Assembly (NCBI RefSeq): GCF_008326305.1
Contig: NZ_BIXY01000032.1
Coordinates: forward strand, 1-64,000
DNA: 64,000 bases
DNA from: Dictyobacter arantiisoli
GTDB lineage: Bacteria > Chloroflexota > Ktedonobacteria > Ktedonobacterales > Ktedonobacteraceae
Direction: 5' to 3'
Shown: positions 15,210 to 24,796 of the stretch, one piece after another
Numbering within the stretch: position 1 is the stretch's first letter
Layout: every line of letters begins with the position of its first letter
Notes under the pieces: model-generated
What the model was told of the DNA's origin: nothing
Databases searched by the model: none
The model's input: the letters and a program-made list of their open reading frames with translations, nothing else
Made by a program: the position numbers and the translations under genes

Positions 15210-18200
15210 ATGAGCCAATTTCTCGCTGCCCTGGCCCAACATATTTTAATCTATGATGGAGCGATGGGAACCAATATTCAACGCTATGAACTGACCGCCG
15301 AGGATTATGGCGGTGCTAAGACTGAGGGGTGCAATGAGTACCTCGTTTTGACGAAGCCATCGGTTATCGAGGAGATCCATGCAGGCTTTTTGGAGGCTGG
15401 GTGCGATGTTATCGAGTCCGATTCGTTCACGGCCAGCCGCCTGAAACTGGATGAGTATGGCCTGGGACATCTGACACATGAGATTAATTTTGCGGCGGCA
15501 CAACTCGCTCGTAAGGTGGCGGATCGCTATAGCACGCCAGAACAACCTCGCTTTGTGGCTGGCTCGGTCGGCCCTACCGGTATGTTGCCCTCCTCGGATG
15601 ATCCTCTGCTGAGCAATATTACCTATCAGCAGTTGCTTGAGCTGTTCCGCGAGCAGGGCCGTAGCCTGCTTCAGGGTGGCGTGGATGTCTTTATCATTGA
15701 GACCAGCCAGGATATCCTTGAGGTGCGCGCTGCAATCACAGGTCTGCGTAAGGCGATGGAGGATGAGGGTCGCGAGGTGCCGATCCAGGCTCAGGTGTCA
15801 CTGGATACCAGTGGACGTATGTTGCTGGGTACCGATATCGCGGCGGTGATGACAACGCTGGTCGCCCTGCGGGTGGATATCGTGGGCCTGAACTGTTCCA
15901 CGGGTCCAGAGCATATGCGCGAACCAGTGCGCTTTCTGGCCGAGAACTGTCCACTCCCCATTTCGACCATCCCCAATGCGGGTATCCCTCTGAATGTGAA
16001 TGGGCAGGCAGTCTATCCTATGGAGCCAGAGCCAATGGCGCAGGCGTTGTTGGACTTTGTGACGGAGTTTGGAGTCAATATTATTGGAGGTTGTTGTGGC
16101 AGCAGCCATGAGCATTTACGTGCTATTGTGCAAGCCTGTCGCAATGCCCCCCGTCAGGCCCGTCCCATCGCCGACCAGAACATCCTCAACAAACGCTTCC
16201 AGGACATCATTCTCCCCGCCGTCTCCAGCGGTATCCGCGCCACCGATATGCAGCAGAGTCCTGCTCCTTTGATTGTGGGTGAGCGCGTTAACGCCACAGG
16301 CAGCCGTAAGGCGAAACAGGCCCTGCTCGCCGATGATTATGATACCCTGCTGGCAATTGGACGTGAGCAGGTCGAGGGCGGTGCCCATGTGCTAGATGTC
16401 CAGGTAGCTCTGACTGAGCGCACCGATGAGGATGTGCAAATGGCAACATTGGTCAAGAAACTCTCGATGGGCCTGGAAGCCCCCCTGGTGATCGATAGTA
16501 CCGAAGCCAATGTGATCAAGGCCGCCCTGGAGATCGCTCCCGGTCGCGTGATCATTAACTCGATCAATATGGAGACTGGCCGCCAGCGTATCGACAGTGT
16601 AGTGCCGCTGGCGATCGAACACGGCGCAGCGGTGATCGCGCTCACCATCGATGAGATCGGCATGGGCAAGACGACGGCGCGTAAAGTCGAGATTGCCCAT
16701 AAGATCTATGATATCTGTGTCAACGAATATGGCCTGGCCCCGAACTCGCTGATCTTTGATGCTCTGACCTTCCCGATCACGACTGGACAGGAAGATCTAC
16801 AGACGGCGGCGATTGAGACCCTGGATGCCATTAAACAGATCAAGGCTGAACTGCCCGGTGTTATGACGATCCTGGGTGTCAGCAATGGCTCCTTCGGCTT
16901 GAAGCAGCATGCCCGCGCCGTCCTGAATAGCGTCTTCCTCTATCACGCCATCCGAGCGGGTCTGGATATGGCGATTGTTAATCCCACCCATATCAAACCC
17001 TATGCGGAAATCGACCAGGAACAACGCCAGCTTGCCGATGATCTGATCTTCAATCGGCCAGATGCCTTGCCCCGCTATATCGCCTACTTTGAAGCGCATG
17101 GACCACAGAAAAGTGAGGGCGACGAAAAGGTTGATCCAACCGAAGGCATGAATGTGGCCGAGAAAATTCACTGGCAAATCCTGCATCGGCGCAAAGAAGG
17201 CATCGAGCCACTCATCGATCAGGTTATCGTGGAACGCAGCGAGAGCCTGAGCATGCCAACCAATGACGCCGCCGTCAATGTGCTAAATACGGTCCTGCTT
17301 CCCGCCATGAAAGATGTCGGTGATCGCTTTGGCGCTGGCGAATTGATCCTGCCCTTTGTACTGCAATCCGCTGAAGTGATGAAGCGCTCGGTCGCCCATC
17401 TGGAACGCTATCTGGAGAAGCAGGAAGGCTATACCAAGGGTAAAGTTGTCCTGGCAACCGTCTTCGGAGATGTCCACGATATCGGCAAAAACCTCGTCAA
17501 TACCATCCTGAGCAACAACGGCTATACCGTCTATGACCTCGGCAAACAGGTACCGCTCAACACCATTCTCGAAAAAGCTATCGAGGTGAATGCGGATGTG
17601 ATTGGACTCTCGGCCCTGCTGGTCAGTACCTCCAAACAGATGCCACTCTGCGTTAAAGAATTGGATAAGCGCCATCTCAACTTCCCGGTGATTATTGGCG
17701 GAGCGGCCATCAACCGTTCCTATGGCCGACGTATCCTCTTTGTCGACGATCAGGCAGCCCAGACCGAACCACGTCCCTATGAGGCCGGTGTCTTCTATGC
17801 CCGTGACGCCTTCGAAGGACTGGATATCGTGGATAAGCTGACTAACTCACCTGAAGAGCGCGCAGCGTTTGTAGGTAAAAACCAGCTTGAGGCCCTCAAT
17901 GAGCGCCTGAAGAAACAGAACAAACCAACGGTTGCCAGTCCAACGGCCGGTGTGGATATGACCACACCATCCAGCAGCATCAAGCCCGCATTGTCCATTC
18001 CTAAAGCACCCTTCTGGGGACCACGTGTCCTGGAGCGTATTGGATTGGAAGATGTGGCCGCGTGTATGGACTTCAAGACGCTGTATCGCCTGCACTGGGG
18101 CGGCAAATCACATGGGGCGGAGTTTGAGAAACTCATCAAGCAGGACTTTGAACCTCGGCTGGAAAGGATGTTGCGCGAAGTTCGTCAACAGCGCAGCCTG

Positions 18201-18797
18201 CATCCTGCCGTCATTTACGGCTACTATCCCTGCCAATCAAACGGCAATGAAGTGATTATCTATGATCCAGTCGCCTATCAGCAAAATGGAGCACGCAACG
18301 AAATATCCCGTTTTAGCTTCCCCCGGCAGGCCGAACGTGACCGTCTCTGTCTCGCAGACTACTTCGCCTCTGTGCAGAGTGGACAGGTCGACGTCGTGCC
18401 CTTGCAGGTCGTCACGATGGGGCAATCCGCCAGCGATGCCATTCAGGCCCTACAGGATCAAGGGAACTATTCAGAGGCCTACTTCCTGCATGGTCTGGCG
18501 GTAGAAATGGCCGAAGGATTAGCGGAATACACCAACCGCCTGATCCGCCGCGAACTGAGGATTGAACAGGATGAGGCCCGTGGCCGCCGCTATAGCTGGG
18601 GCTATGCCGCCATCCCCGAACTCGCCGATCATGAGAAACTCTTCAAGCTCATGCCGGTCAAGCAAAGCATCGGAGTCAATCTCACCGAAGCCTACCAGTT
18701 TGATCCCGAGCAAACCACAGCCGCCATCGTCGTCCATCATCAGCAAGCCGTCTACTTCGCCGTCCGCGCCGAAGCCAGCGAAGCCGTTGGTGTGTAG
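15210..18797 (+). CDS. metH: Methionine synthase, cobalamin-dependent (MetH)
   Basis: 1195 residues, the full length for MetH. N-terminal homocysteine-binding domain with zinc cysteines C229 (GLNCSTG) and C295/C296 (GGCCGS). Pterin-binding domain from about residue 355 (VGERVNATGSRKAKQAL). Cobalamin-binding module with DVHDIGKN (His756 ligates cobalt) and GLSALLVST. C-terminal activation domain from about residue 930 (AWGYAAIPELADHEKLFKL-type end; here SWGYAAIPE). It transfers a methyl group from methyl-tetrahydrofolate to homocysteine. The start ATG at 15210 follows GGAGGG. A GTG at 15195 would place that site inside the gene. No B12 or SAM riboswitch was recognised upstream. Confidence 0.96.
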   Translation: MSQFLAALAQHILIYDGAMGTNIQRYELTAEDYGGAKTEGCNEYLVLTKPSVIEEIHAGFLEAGCDVIESDSFTASRLKLDEYGLGHLTHEINFAAAQLARKVADRYSTPEQPRFVAGSVGPTGMLPSSDDPLLSNITYQQLLELFREQGRSLLQGGVDVFIIETSQDILEVRAAITGLRKAMEDEGREVPIQAQVSLDTSGRMLLGTDIAAVMTTLVALRVDIVGLNCSTGPEHMREPVRFLAENCPLPISTIPNAGIPLNVNGQAVYPMEPEPMAQALLDFVTEFGVNIIGGCCGSSHEHLRAIVQACRNAPRQARPIADQNILNKRFQDIILPAVSSGIRATDMQQSPAPLIVGERVNATGSRKAKQALLADDYDTLLAIGREQVEGGAHVLDVQVALTERTDEDVQMATLVKKLSMGLEAPLVIDSTEANVIKAALEIAPGRVIINSINMETGRQRIDSVVPLAIEHGAAVIALTIDEIGMGKTTARKVEIAHKIYDICVNEYGLAPNSLIFDALTFPITTGQEDLQTAAIETLDAIKQIKAELPGVMTILGVSNGSFGLKQHARAVLNSVFLYHAIRAGLDMAIVNPTHIKPYAEIDQEQRQLADDLIFNRPDALPRYIAYFEAHGPQKSEGDEKVDPTEGMNVAEKIHWQILHRRKEGIEPLIDQVIVERSESLSMPTNDAAVNVLNTVLLPAMKDVGDRFGAGELILPFVLQSAEVMKRSVAHLERYLEKQEGYTKGKVVLATVFGDVHDIGKNLVNTILSNNGYTVYDLGKQVPLNTILEKAIEVNADVIGLSALLVSTSKQMPLCVKELDKRHLNFPVIIGGAAINRSYGRRILFVDDQAAQTEPRPYEAGVFYARDAFEGLDIVDKLTNSPEERAAFVGKNQLEALNERLKKQNKPTVASPTAGVDMTTPSSSIKPALSIPKAPFWGPRVLERIGLEDVAACMDFKTLYRLHWGGKSHGAEFEKLIKQDFEPRLERMLREVRQQRSLHPAVIYGYYPCQSNGNEVIIYDPVAYQQNGARNEISRFSFPRQAERDRLCLADYFASVQSGQVDVVPLQVVTMGQSASDAIQALQDQGNYSEAYFLHGLAVEMAEGLAEYTNRLIRRELRIEQDEARGRRYSWGYAAIPELADHEKLFKLMPVKQSIGVNLTEAYQFDPEQTTAAIVVHHQQAVYFAVRAEASEAVGV

Positions 18798-18844
18798 TGG
18801 TGTACAATTACAATAAAAACGGGCGTATGATGTTTTTTCTTATC

Positions 18845-18906
18845 CTATAATTACTGTGATGCACCAAAGACTCCTAGGAGTCTTTGATGCATCACAGTAA
18901 TTATAG
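18845..18906 (+). repeat. 62-bp near-perfect palindrome after metH
   Basis: Arms of 31 bases (18845-18875, 18876-18906) pair with a single mismatch and no spacer beyond the hairpin turn. Long enough to be a dispersed palindromic element. It may also end metH transcription, but no T run follows on the plus strand. Confidence 0.85.
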
Positions 18907-18910
18907 ATCC

Positions 18911-18932
18911 TGAGCACCGCAGGTTCGAAAAA
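18911..18932 (+). repeat. GAGCACC box
   Basis: TGAGCACCGCAGGTTCGAAA lies 4 bases after the palindrome. Similar boxes occur at 1029, 49006 (inverted) and 50557. Confidence 0.5.
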
Positions 18933-18950
18933 TCATGAAAAACAGACAGA

Positions 18951-18987
18951 AGTATCATCCCACTTTGAGGCGAAGTGGGATGATACT
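18951..18987 (+). terminator. 15-bp perfect stem-loop upstream of cysS
   Basis: Arms 18951-18965 and 18973-18987, loop of 7 bases. No T run, so it may be structural and not a terminator. Confidence 0.45.
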
Positions 18988-19364
18988 CATCAGACCCCCT
19001 ATACCTGATGCGACTTTTATGCTATACTGAACGAGAAATAATTCAGCCAGATCCTTTTTCGTTGGAGTTAGATGTGAACGTTAACCTATACCGACACACC
19101 TGTACCTGTCGCTACGTTTACAGAGGCAGCATCCAGCAGTAGCTCAGCCCTCTGTAAACGTATTGGCGTGTTCTCCAACCAGTTTATCCCTTCCCCACAC
19201 GTCTTCTGCCTGAGCTACCACTCCAGATGGTTTTATCCTGTACACGAACAAGCATACAGACATACATAAAAGCCAGCCTTGCGCTTGCTAACGTACTAAA
19301 CACACCAGACATACCAGGCACACCATAACGCAAGCAATAGCATAAAGATAGAGGAGATCAGCTC
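18988..19364 (+). promoter_or_regulatory. Long cysS leader with stem-loop
   Basis: No gene is visible. A TATACT-like -10 lies near 19024. A perfect 14-bp stem (19113-19126 with 19149-19162, 22-base loop) lies within what may be a 5' untranslated region of up to 330 bases. I looked for T-box features (the conserved TGGNACCGCG antiterminator) and did not find them, so any leader control would be of another kind. Confidence 0.4.
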
Positions 19365-20789
19365 ATGACGAACCTTCCAGACAAACCAGTCTATCTATAT
19401 AACACCCTGACACGAACCAAAGATCTGTTTCAACCCCTGAATGCCCCCAATGTAGGCATTTATAACTGCGGCCCTACCGTCTATAAAGATATCCACATTG
19501 GCAATCTGCGCTCATTTACGACCACAGACTGGCTGCGGCGCGTCCTTGAGTATAATGGCTACAATGTAACGCTGGTGCGCAATATCACGGATGTCGGGCA
19601 TTTACATGATAACGACGATACACGCGGTGGAGAGGATAAGCTGGAACATGAGGCACGTGAGACAGGACGTTCGGCCCAGGAAATCGCGGCCTTCTATACC
19701 AGACAGTATCTGGAAGATAGCGATGAGATGAATATCCTGCCACCCCACCAGGTGCCGCGCGCGACCGATCATATCCAGGAGATGATTGCGATTACAGAGC
19801 GCTTGATTGAAAATGGCCTGGCCTATGAGAGTGATGGAAATGTCTATTACGCGGTTAGTAAATTCGCTAATTATGGCGCGCTCTCTGGTAATACGGTAGA
19901 GAATCTGCGCTTGGGTGGACATGGGCGCGTGCAGATGGAGGTAGCCGAGGATAAACAGAACGCTGAGGATTTCGCGCTCTGGAAACATGGTGATGCAACC
20001 CGGCAGATGAATTGGGAGAGTCCCTGGGGAACTGGCTTCCCTGGCTGGCATATAGAGTGCTCCGCGATGGCGACCAAATACCTGGGCGAGCAGTTCGATA
20101 TCCATACGGGCGGTATCGATCTGGTCTTCCCGCATCATGAGGACGAAATCGCGCAGAGCCAGGGTGCAACGGGTAAGCAACCGGTACGATACTGGGTGCA
20201 TAACGAGTTTCTGGACTTCGGGAATAGCAAAATGTCCCGCTCGGTCGGCAATGTCTTGCTCCTCAAGAACCTGAAAGAGCGTGGAATTGAGCCGATGGCC
20301 TATCGCTATCTCTTGCTGACCGCTCACTATCGCTCGAAGCTCAATTTTACGGATGACTCGATCAATGCCGCTCAGAATGCCTTGAATAATCTGCGCTCTG
20401 ATCTGGCCGAACTCCCGATCACCGAGGCACCTACCGCCTGGTCCACGGAAGCCCAGAAGTTCCATGCCGCCTTCCATGATGCAATCAATAACGATCTGGA
20501 TTTCCCGACCGCGCTCAGTATCACCCGCGAGGCGGCCCGTACCAATAAGATCGAGCCTGCCGAACGCCGACATCTTGTGCTGGACTTTGATCGCGTGTTG
20601 GGACTGAAGCTCGATACGGTTGTTCCTAAAGCTCCAGTGACAATTGGCGAGGATGCGCAAGAGTTGGTACGTCAACGCGACGACGCCCGCGCTGCCCGCA
20701 ACTGGAAAGAGTCTGATCGCCTGCGCGATGCCTTGAAGGATCTGGGCTTCGAAGTACGCGATACCCCACAGGGTACGCAACTGGTGTAG
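19365..20789 (+). CDS. cysS: Cysteinyl-tRNA synthetase
   Basis: 474 residues, normal length. Class I synthetase with the CysS-specific YNCGPTVYKDIHIGNLRS (HIGN variant of HIGH at about residue 44) and KMSRS (Lys289). The zinc-site cysteine and histidines are in GWHIECSAMA and FPHHEDEIAQ. It charges tRNA-Cys. The start follows AGAGGAG. Single gene, probably with its own promoter in the long upstream leader. A long opposite-strand frame (19602-21074) overlaps it but has no recognisable product. Confidence 0.97.
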   Translation: MTNLPDKPVYLYNTLTRTKDLFQPLNAPNVGIYNCGPTVYKDIHIGNLRSFTTTDWLRRVLEYNGYNVTLVRNITDVGHLHDNDDTRGGEDKLEHEARETGRSAQEIAAFYTRQYLEDSDEMNILPPHQVPRATDHIQEMIAITERLIENGLAYESDGNVYYAVSKFANYGALSGNTVENLRLGGHGRVQMEVAEDKQNAEDFALWKHGDATRQMNWESPWGTGFPGWHIECSAMATKYLGEQFDIHTGGIDLVFPHHEDEIAQSQGATGKQPVRYWVHNEFLDFGNSKMSRSVGNVLLLKNLKERGIEPMAYRYLLLTAHYRSKLNFTDDSINAAQNALNNLRSDLAELPITEAPTAWSTEAQKFHAAFHDAINNDLDFPTALSITREAARTNKIEPAERRHLVLDFDRVLGLKLDTVVPKAPVTIGEDAQELVRQRDDARAARNWKESDRLRDALKDLGFEVRDTPQGTQLV

Positions 20790-20857
20790 ATACGTTGCCT
20801 GACAGACCAAATACCCATATAACGCAACTGGCATGTGGAATCGGATTGGGCTACAAT

Positions 20858-20904
20858 ACAAGACATGGATAGTTTGCGCTATCAAGCCGCTATCCATGCC
20901 TTGT
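20858..20904 (+). promoter_or_regulatory. Stem-loop before the penicillin acylase gene
   Basis: Arms 20858-20872 and 20890-20904 pair over 15 positions with one mismatch. It lies just after a possible -10 (TACAAT, 20851-20856), so it could be at the 5' end of the acylase mRNA and protect it, or it could end cysS transcription. Confidence 0.4.
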
Positions 20905-20960
20905 AAGATAGTAGTGCCACTATTATCCTGGTGGTCTTTCTTCCAGTAAAGGAGAAGCGG

Positions 20961-23447
20961 ATGGCATCCTGGTGGCAAAAGACACGCACCCAGACAGCCA
21001 ATGTTACGGCGTTTGTGAATAGCAGTTTTGAGCTGGCCCGGCGGCGTGCTCCTGCCAGTAGCGGCACACAGCAACTGACTGGATTACATGCGACGGTCGA
21101 AGTGCTAACTGATCGCTTCGGTGTTCCCCATATTTATGCCCAGAATGATGACGATCTCTATTATGCGCAGGGCTATATCCACGCACAACAGCGCCTCTGG
21201 CAAATGGATCTCAATCGTCGCATTGGGAGCGGGCGCCTCTCAGAAATCTTCGGTGACGTGACGCTGAAAACCGATCGTTTCTGCCGCCGTCTTGGCATGC
21301 ATCGCATCGCAGCTGCAGAAGTTTCCAAACTTAATCCCGAAGATCTGCGTATCGTAGAAGCTTATGTACGCGGTATCAACAGCTTTATTGAGCAGAACAG
21401 CAAGCAACTGCCGATTGAATTTACGCTACTGCGCTACCAGCCTGAAGCATGGAAGATCGCGGATGTGATCCAATGGGGGAAACTCCAGGCCTGGAGCCTG
21501 AGCGGCAATTGGGAATCCGAGTTGATCCGTGCGCGTCTGGTGGCGAAGCTGGGGGTAGAACGCACCGCGCAACTGGAAGCGGGCTACGATCCCCAACATC
21601 CATTGATTATCCCTTCGGGGGTTGCCTATCAGGGCACCAATCTGGGACTGCTCGAACAATATGAGCAGATCCGCAATCTGAGCGGTCTGGGTTCGCAGGG
21701 CGGCAGTAATAACTGGGTAGTGGATGGCAGTATGACACAGAGCGGCTCCCCTATCCTCTGTAATGATCCTCATCTGGAACAGACGACGCCCTCAATCTGG
21801 TTTGAGTGCCATCTGATTAGCGCTGATATGGATGTAAGTGGAGCCAGTTTTCCAGGTGCACCCGGTATCATTATTGGCCGTAATAAACATATCTCATGGG
21901 GCGTCACCAACGCCGTCTCAGATATTCAAGATCTGTATATTGAGAAATTCGATCCTGAACAACCGGGCCGCTACGAGTTCGCCGGACAATGGGAAGAAGC
22001 CCAGATCTTTCGCGAAGAGATCATCGTCAAAGGACAGGATACTCCCTGTATTGAAGAGGTGCGCGTCACCCGGCATGGTCCTATCATCACCTACATGCCA
22101 TCCCTGGCACAATCCTTAGCAAACGCATTTGAAGCAGGTACAGTAGAACAGCCACTGGCGTTACGCTGGACAGCCTTTGATTCCAATACGATGTTAACCG
22201 CCATCCGCCAGTTGAATCGCGCCAGCAATTGGGATGAATTTCGGACTGCTTTGCACGATTGGGATGCGCCACCACAAAATATTGTCTACGCTGATACCAC
22301 TGGCAATATCGGCTACATCATGGCAGGAGCCATCCCTATCCGTGAACAGGGGCAGGCCCTGCTTCCTGTCCCTGGCTGGACCGGCGCATATGAATGGACT
22401 GGACTGATCCCTTTCAATGAATTGCCCCAGAGCTATAATCCTGCCGAGCATTTTATTGTCACGGCCAACAATCGCGTTATCGACGATACGTATCCTTACT
22501 ATATCAGCCACGAATGGGTGAATGGCTATCGTGCTCAACGCATCAAGGATCTGCTGGTCAGTAAGGAAAAGCTCACAGTGGATGACATGGGTGCTATTCA
22601 AAACGATCAATATGCGTTACCGGCGCAAGAAATCGTTCCAATGATCCTCAAGCTTGAGGCCACGACAGGCATCAAACGGGCCACCCATGAGATCTTGCAA
22701 GCCTGGGATTATCAGATCAAGACGGATAGCATCGGAGCCAGCCTCTATACCACCTTCTTGCGCACCCTGGAACGTATCGTCCTGGATGCTATCATCGGCG
22801 ACGACGAAGAACTGCTTCAATATTATCAGGGAAAGAGCCAGGGTGCATTGGGTGATGCCAATGGCTATCGCAATCGAGATATTCCCTTGCTGATTCGCCT
22901 CCTGCGGAGACAGGATGATGCATGGTTTAGCCATTCAGCCCTTCCCAATGGACCTACCAGTTGGAAGATGGCACTTGAGCGCGCTTTTGATGCCACCATT
23001 GAGGGGCTCAGAGCCAAACTTGGCAACAATATCTTACGCTGGCAATATGGCCTGATCCATACCATGATCTACAGACATCCACTTGGAAATAACAAAGCTT
23101 TGGCAGCACGCTTCAACCGCGGTCCCTTCCAGGTTGGTGGCAATGGGGATACCGTCAATGTCAGCCATGCCACGCTCAATGATCCCACCAATGTTGTGGT
23201 CGTCGCCTCTTATCGCCAGATCATCGACATGCAGCCAAATGGTACCTCATGCGCGATCCATGCACCAGGCCAATCGGGACATCCAGCCAGTAAGCACTAT
23301 GACGACTTCATCCCACTCTGGCTAGAAGGCACATCTCATCCCATGTATCGGGACCGAAAGGATATCATTACCAATAGTGAAGGGAAACTCATCTTAAATC
23401 CCAAGATTTTCTCAAGTTTTCCAGATCAAAAATTTACAAATCCATGA
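20961..23447 (+). CDS. Penicillin acylase family protein (Ntn-hydrolase)
   Basis: 828 residues. Conserved features of the S45 family: DRFGVPHIYA, DDLYYAQGYIHAQQRLWQMD, then the autocleavage site GGSNNWVVDG with the catalytic Ser at about residue 249. The precursor would be cut into an alpha chain (1-248) and a beta chain beginning with that Ser. NDPHLE and the later Asn region (TANNRVID) are also present. Family members hydrolyse amides such as penicillin side chains or acyl-homoserine lactones. The substrate here is unknown. No signal peptide is visible, unlike many relatives, so it may be cytosolic. Start at 20961 after AAAGGAG. Confidence 0.9.
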   Translation: MASWWQKTRTQTANVTAFVNSSFELARRRAPASSGTQQLTGLHATVEVLTDRFGVPHIYAQNDDDLYYAQGYIHAQQRLWQMDLNRRIGSGRLSEIFGDVTLKTDRFCRRLGMHRIAAAEVSKLNPEDLRIVEAYVRGINSFIEQNSKQLPIEFTLLRYQPEAWKIADVIQWGKLQAWSLSGNWESELIRARLVAKLGVERTAQLEAGYDPQHPLIIPSGVAYQGTNLGLLEQYEQIRNLSGLGSQGGSNNWVVDGSMTQSGSPILCNDPHLEQTTPSIWFECHLISADMDVSGASFPGAPGIIIGRNKHISWGVTNAVSDIQDLYIEKFDPEQPGRYEFAGQWEEAQIFREEIIVKGQDTPCIEEVRVTRHGPIITYMPSLAQSLANAFEAGTVEQPLALRWTAFDSNTMLTAIRQLNRASNWDEFRTALHDWDAPPQNIVYADTTGNIGYIMAGAIPIREQGQALLPVPGWTGAYEWTGLIPFNELPQSYNPAEHFIVTANNRVIDDTYPYYISHEWVNGYRAQRIKDLLVSKEKLTVDDMGAIQNDQYALPAQEIVPMILKLEATTGIKRATHEILQAWDYQIKTDSIGASLYTTFLRTLERIVLDAIIGDDEELLQYYQGKSQGALGDANGYRNRDIPLLIRLLRRQDDAWFSHSALPNGPTSWKMALERAFDATIEGLRAKLGNNILRWQYGLIHTMIYRHPLGNNKALAARFNRGPFQVGGNGDTVNVSHATLNDPTNVVVVASYRQIIDMQPNGTSCAIHAPGQSGHPASKHYDDFIPLWLEGTSHPMYRDRKDIITNSEGKLILNPKIFSSFPDQKFTNP

Positions 23448-23526
23448 TAGTTTATTGATGAATCATAAGTATACTGTGCATATGTAAGAAGCAAGAGTAA
23501 GTCACAGGCTCTGCTTCGCTTGAAAA

Positions 23527-23562
23527 GAGGCTTGTACATGCGAACGAGCCTCCTTCTTTTTG
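23527..23562 (+). terminator. Terminator after the penicillin acylase gene
   Basis: GAGGCT (23527-23532) pairs with AGCCTC (23547-23552), followed by CTTCTTTTT. Confidence 0.65.
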
Positions 23563-23721
23563 TCCATTTCTCACCAAATAGCATCAATGACATACTTGAT
23601 GGCCTCTGATTTCTCGAGTCTTTCTCTATATTTTCGCGCCTTCAGCACCTGCTGATATCTCTACTATTGAAGCAAATATTCTTCTCAGTCCTATCAAATA
23701 CAAAATCACCGCTGTTTGCTC

Positions 23722-23750
23722 TTGACAAGGAAATAACAGAAAGCTATACT
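23722..23750 (+). promoter_or_regulatory. Sigma-70-type promoter of the XRE gene
   Basis: TTGACA at 23722-23727, a 17-base spacer, TATACT at 23745-23750. The start codon is 30 bases further on. The best consensus promoter in the window. Confidence 0.85.
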
Positions 23751-23759
23751 GCTTATAGC
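23743..23759 (+). promoter_or_regulatory. Candidate operator overlapping the -10
   Basis: GCTATACTGCTTATAGC: 6-bp arms around a 5-base centre, covering the -10 and the likely start of transcription of the XRE gene. Autorepression is inferred. Confidence 0.5.
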
Positions 23760-23779
23760 AAATAGTTATGAGGATTATT

Positions 23780-24268
23780 ATGAATCTAGCGGAGAAGATT
23801 AAACATTTACGTGAAGTCGAAGGGGAATTACGAGGGTTTAATCGCCCAATGACACAAATGGAAGTCGTCAAAACGATGCAGCAGGAACTGGGGGTGAGTA
23901 TCAGTCAGGCATATCTTTCACAGCTTGAAAGCTCAAAGAGGGTTCATCTGACCGCCTCCAGCCGTGATCTGCTCTCGCGTTTCTTTAAAGTACATCCTGG
24001 TTATCTCGTGAGTGATCCACCCGATTTCAGTACGGATCTACAAACCGAAATGGGTCAGGATACTGATCGTCTGAGCACCTGGCTGATGGCAAGTGCATCC
24101 GAATGGCGCGCCGAACCAGTGTTACATGATCTGTTACAAATTCTCTCAGAAGTAGAAGAACCACGGCGCTATCTCGCCGCCTTTCGCACCTTTATGGAAC
24201 TGTCAATTGAAGAACTCGATGCGATTATCGATGCACTAGATATGCAAGAAGAATACGAAGAAGACTAA
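23780..24268 (+). CDS. XRE-family transcriptional regulator
   Basis: 162 residues. The N-terminal helix-turn-helix (about residues 4-75) reads LAEKIKHLREVEG..., TQMEVVKTMQQELGVSISQA, YLSQLESSKR, with an inserted stretch, then HPGYLVSDPP. It resembles XRE regulators of Ktedonobacteria-like genomes and actinobacterial EspR-type proteins. The C-terminal half (80-162) is helical and very acidic (ends EEYEED) and is probably a dimerisation part. It lies ~190 bases upstream of the NfeD-flotillin genes on the same strand, but hairpins separate them, so co-transcription is uncertain. The likely operator within its own promoter suggests self-control. Confidence 0.85.
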   Translation: MNLAEKIKHLREVEGELRGFNRPMTQMEVVKTMQQELGVSISQAYLSQLESSKRVHLTASSRDLLSRFFKVHPGYLVSDPPDFSTDLQTEMGQDTDRLSTWLMASASEWRAEPVLHDLLQILSEVEEPRRYLAAFRTFMELSIEELDAIIDALDMQEEYEED

Positions 24269-24356
24269 AGAGACACAAAAATACCAGTACCTTTTTATCA
24301 ATTGTATTTTCAGCCCGATGCGTCGTCTATACCATGTAGGAGATGCATAGAAAAGA

Positions 24357-24424
24357 AACTATCGCGCAGATAGTTGTTCTAGCCTCGGTTCTGAGGCTCG
24401 TTTATACCAGGCGCAGTTTCCTGG
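24357..24424 (+). other. Three consecutive small stem-loops
   Basis: Stems 24357-24363/24369-24375 (7 bp), 24381-24386/24393-24398 (6 bp) and 24407-24411/24420-24424 (5 bp) follow each other closely before the start at 24461. They may form a structured leader or a weak terminator of the XRE gene. Confidence 0.4.
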
Positions 24425-24460
24425 ATCTGTATCTCTATTCAGTAACAAAGAAGGAAGGAA

Positions 24461-24796
24461 ATGACTCAGAGACAGGGTAATGTCCACAGTCAACAAAGGT
24501 ATACCCATCACTGGCACCGACGCCATCCGCTTCTCCAACATCATCCCGTGTTGGTTTCATTGACGCTGATTAGTGTTGCCATCCTCCTTGCTATCGTCAG
24601 TTATTCTGCTGATAGCTTATTTCCCGTTCTCGCTTTTATTGGAGCATCTCCCACCGTCCCAGGCTTGTTATTGGCCTGTGTGTTGGGGACCTGCGGCATC
24701 CTCACCAGTATCATCAACATCATTGAACATGTTGAGCATGGACGAGCATATGCTGTATTATCTCCAGAGGCAAAGGAGCAACGCTATGATCTTTGA
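24461..24796 (+). CDS. Small two-span membrane protein of the NfeD-flotillin operon
   Basis: 111 residues. A basic, His- and Gln-rich N-terminus (RQGNVHSQQRYTHHWHRRH) is followed by two membrane segments (about 32-53 and 60-88) and a short polar tail. I recognise no family. The start follows AAGGAAGG. Its end overlaps the next gene by 11 bases, so the two are co-transcribed and probably translationally coupled, which implies a role with the NfeD/flotillin pair. Confidence 0.7.
   Translation: MTQRQGNVHSQQRYTHHWHRRHPLLQHHPVLVSLTLISVAILLAIVSYSADSLFPVLAFIGASPTVPGLLLACVLGTCGILTSIINIIEHVEHGRAYAVLSPEAKEQRYDL

Noticed and set aside
18911-18932. tRNA T-arm-like GGTTCGAAA
   Set aside because: No acceptor, D or anticodon arm can be drawn around it.
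18988-19364. T-box leader for cysS
   Set aside because: The conserved antiterminator sequence is absent.
19602-21074. 490-codon open frame on the minus strand across cysS
   Set aside because: It overlaps the certain cysS gene, has no recognisable domain, and looks like a shadow caused by codon bias.
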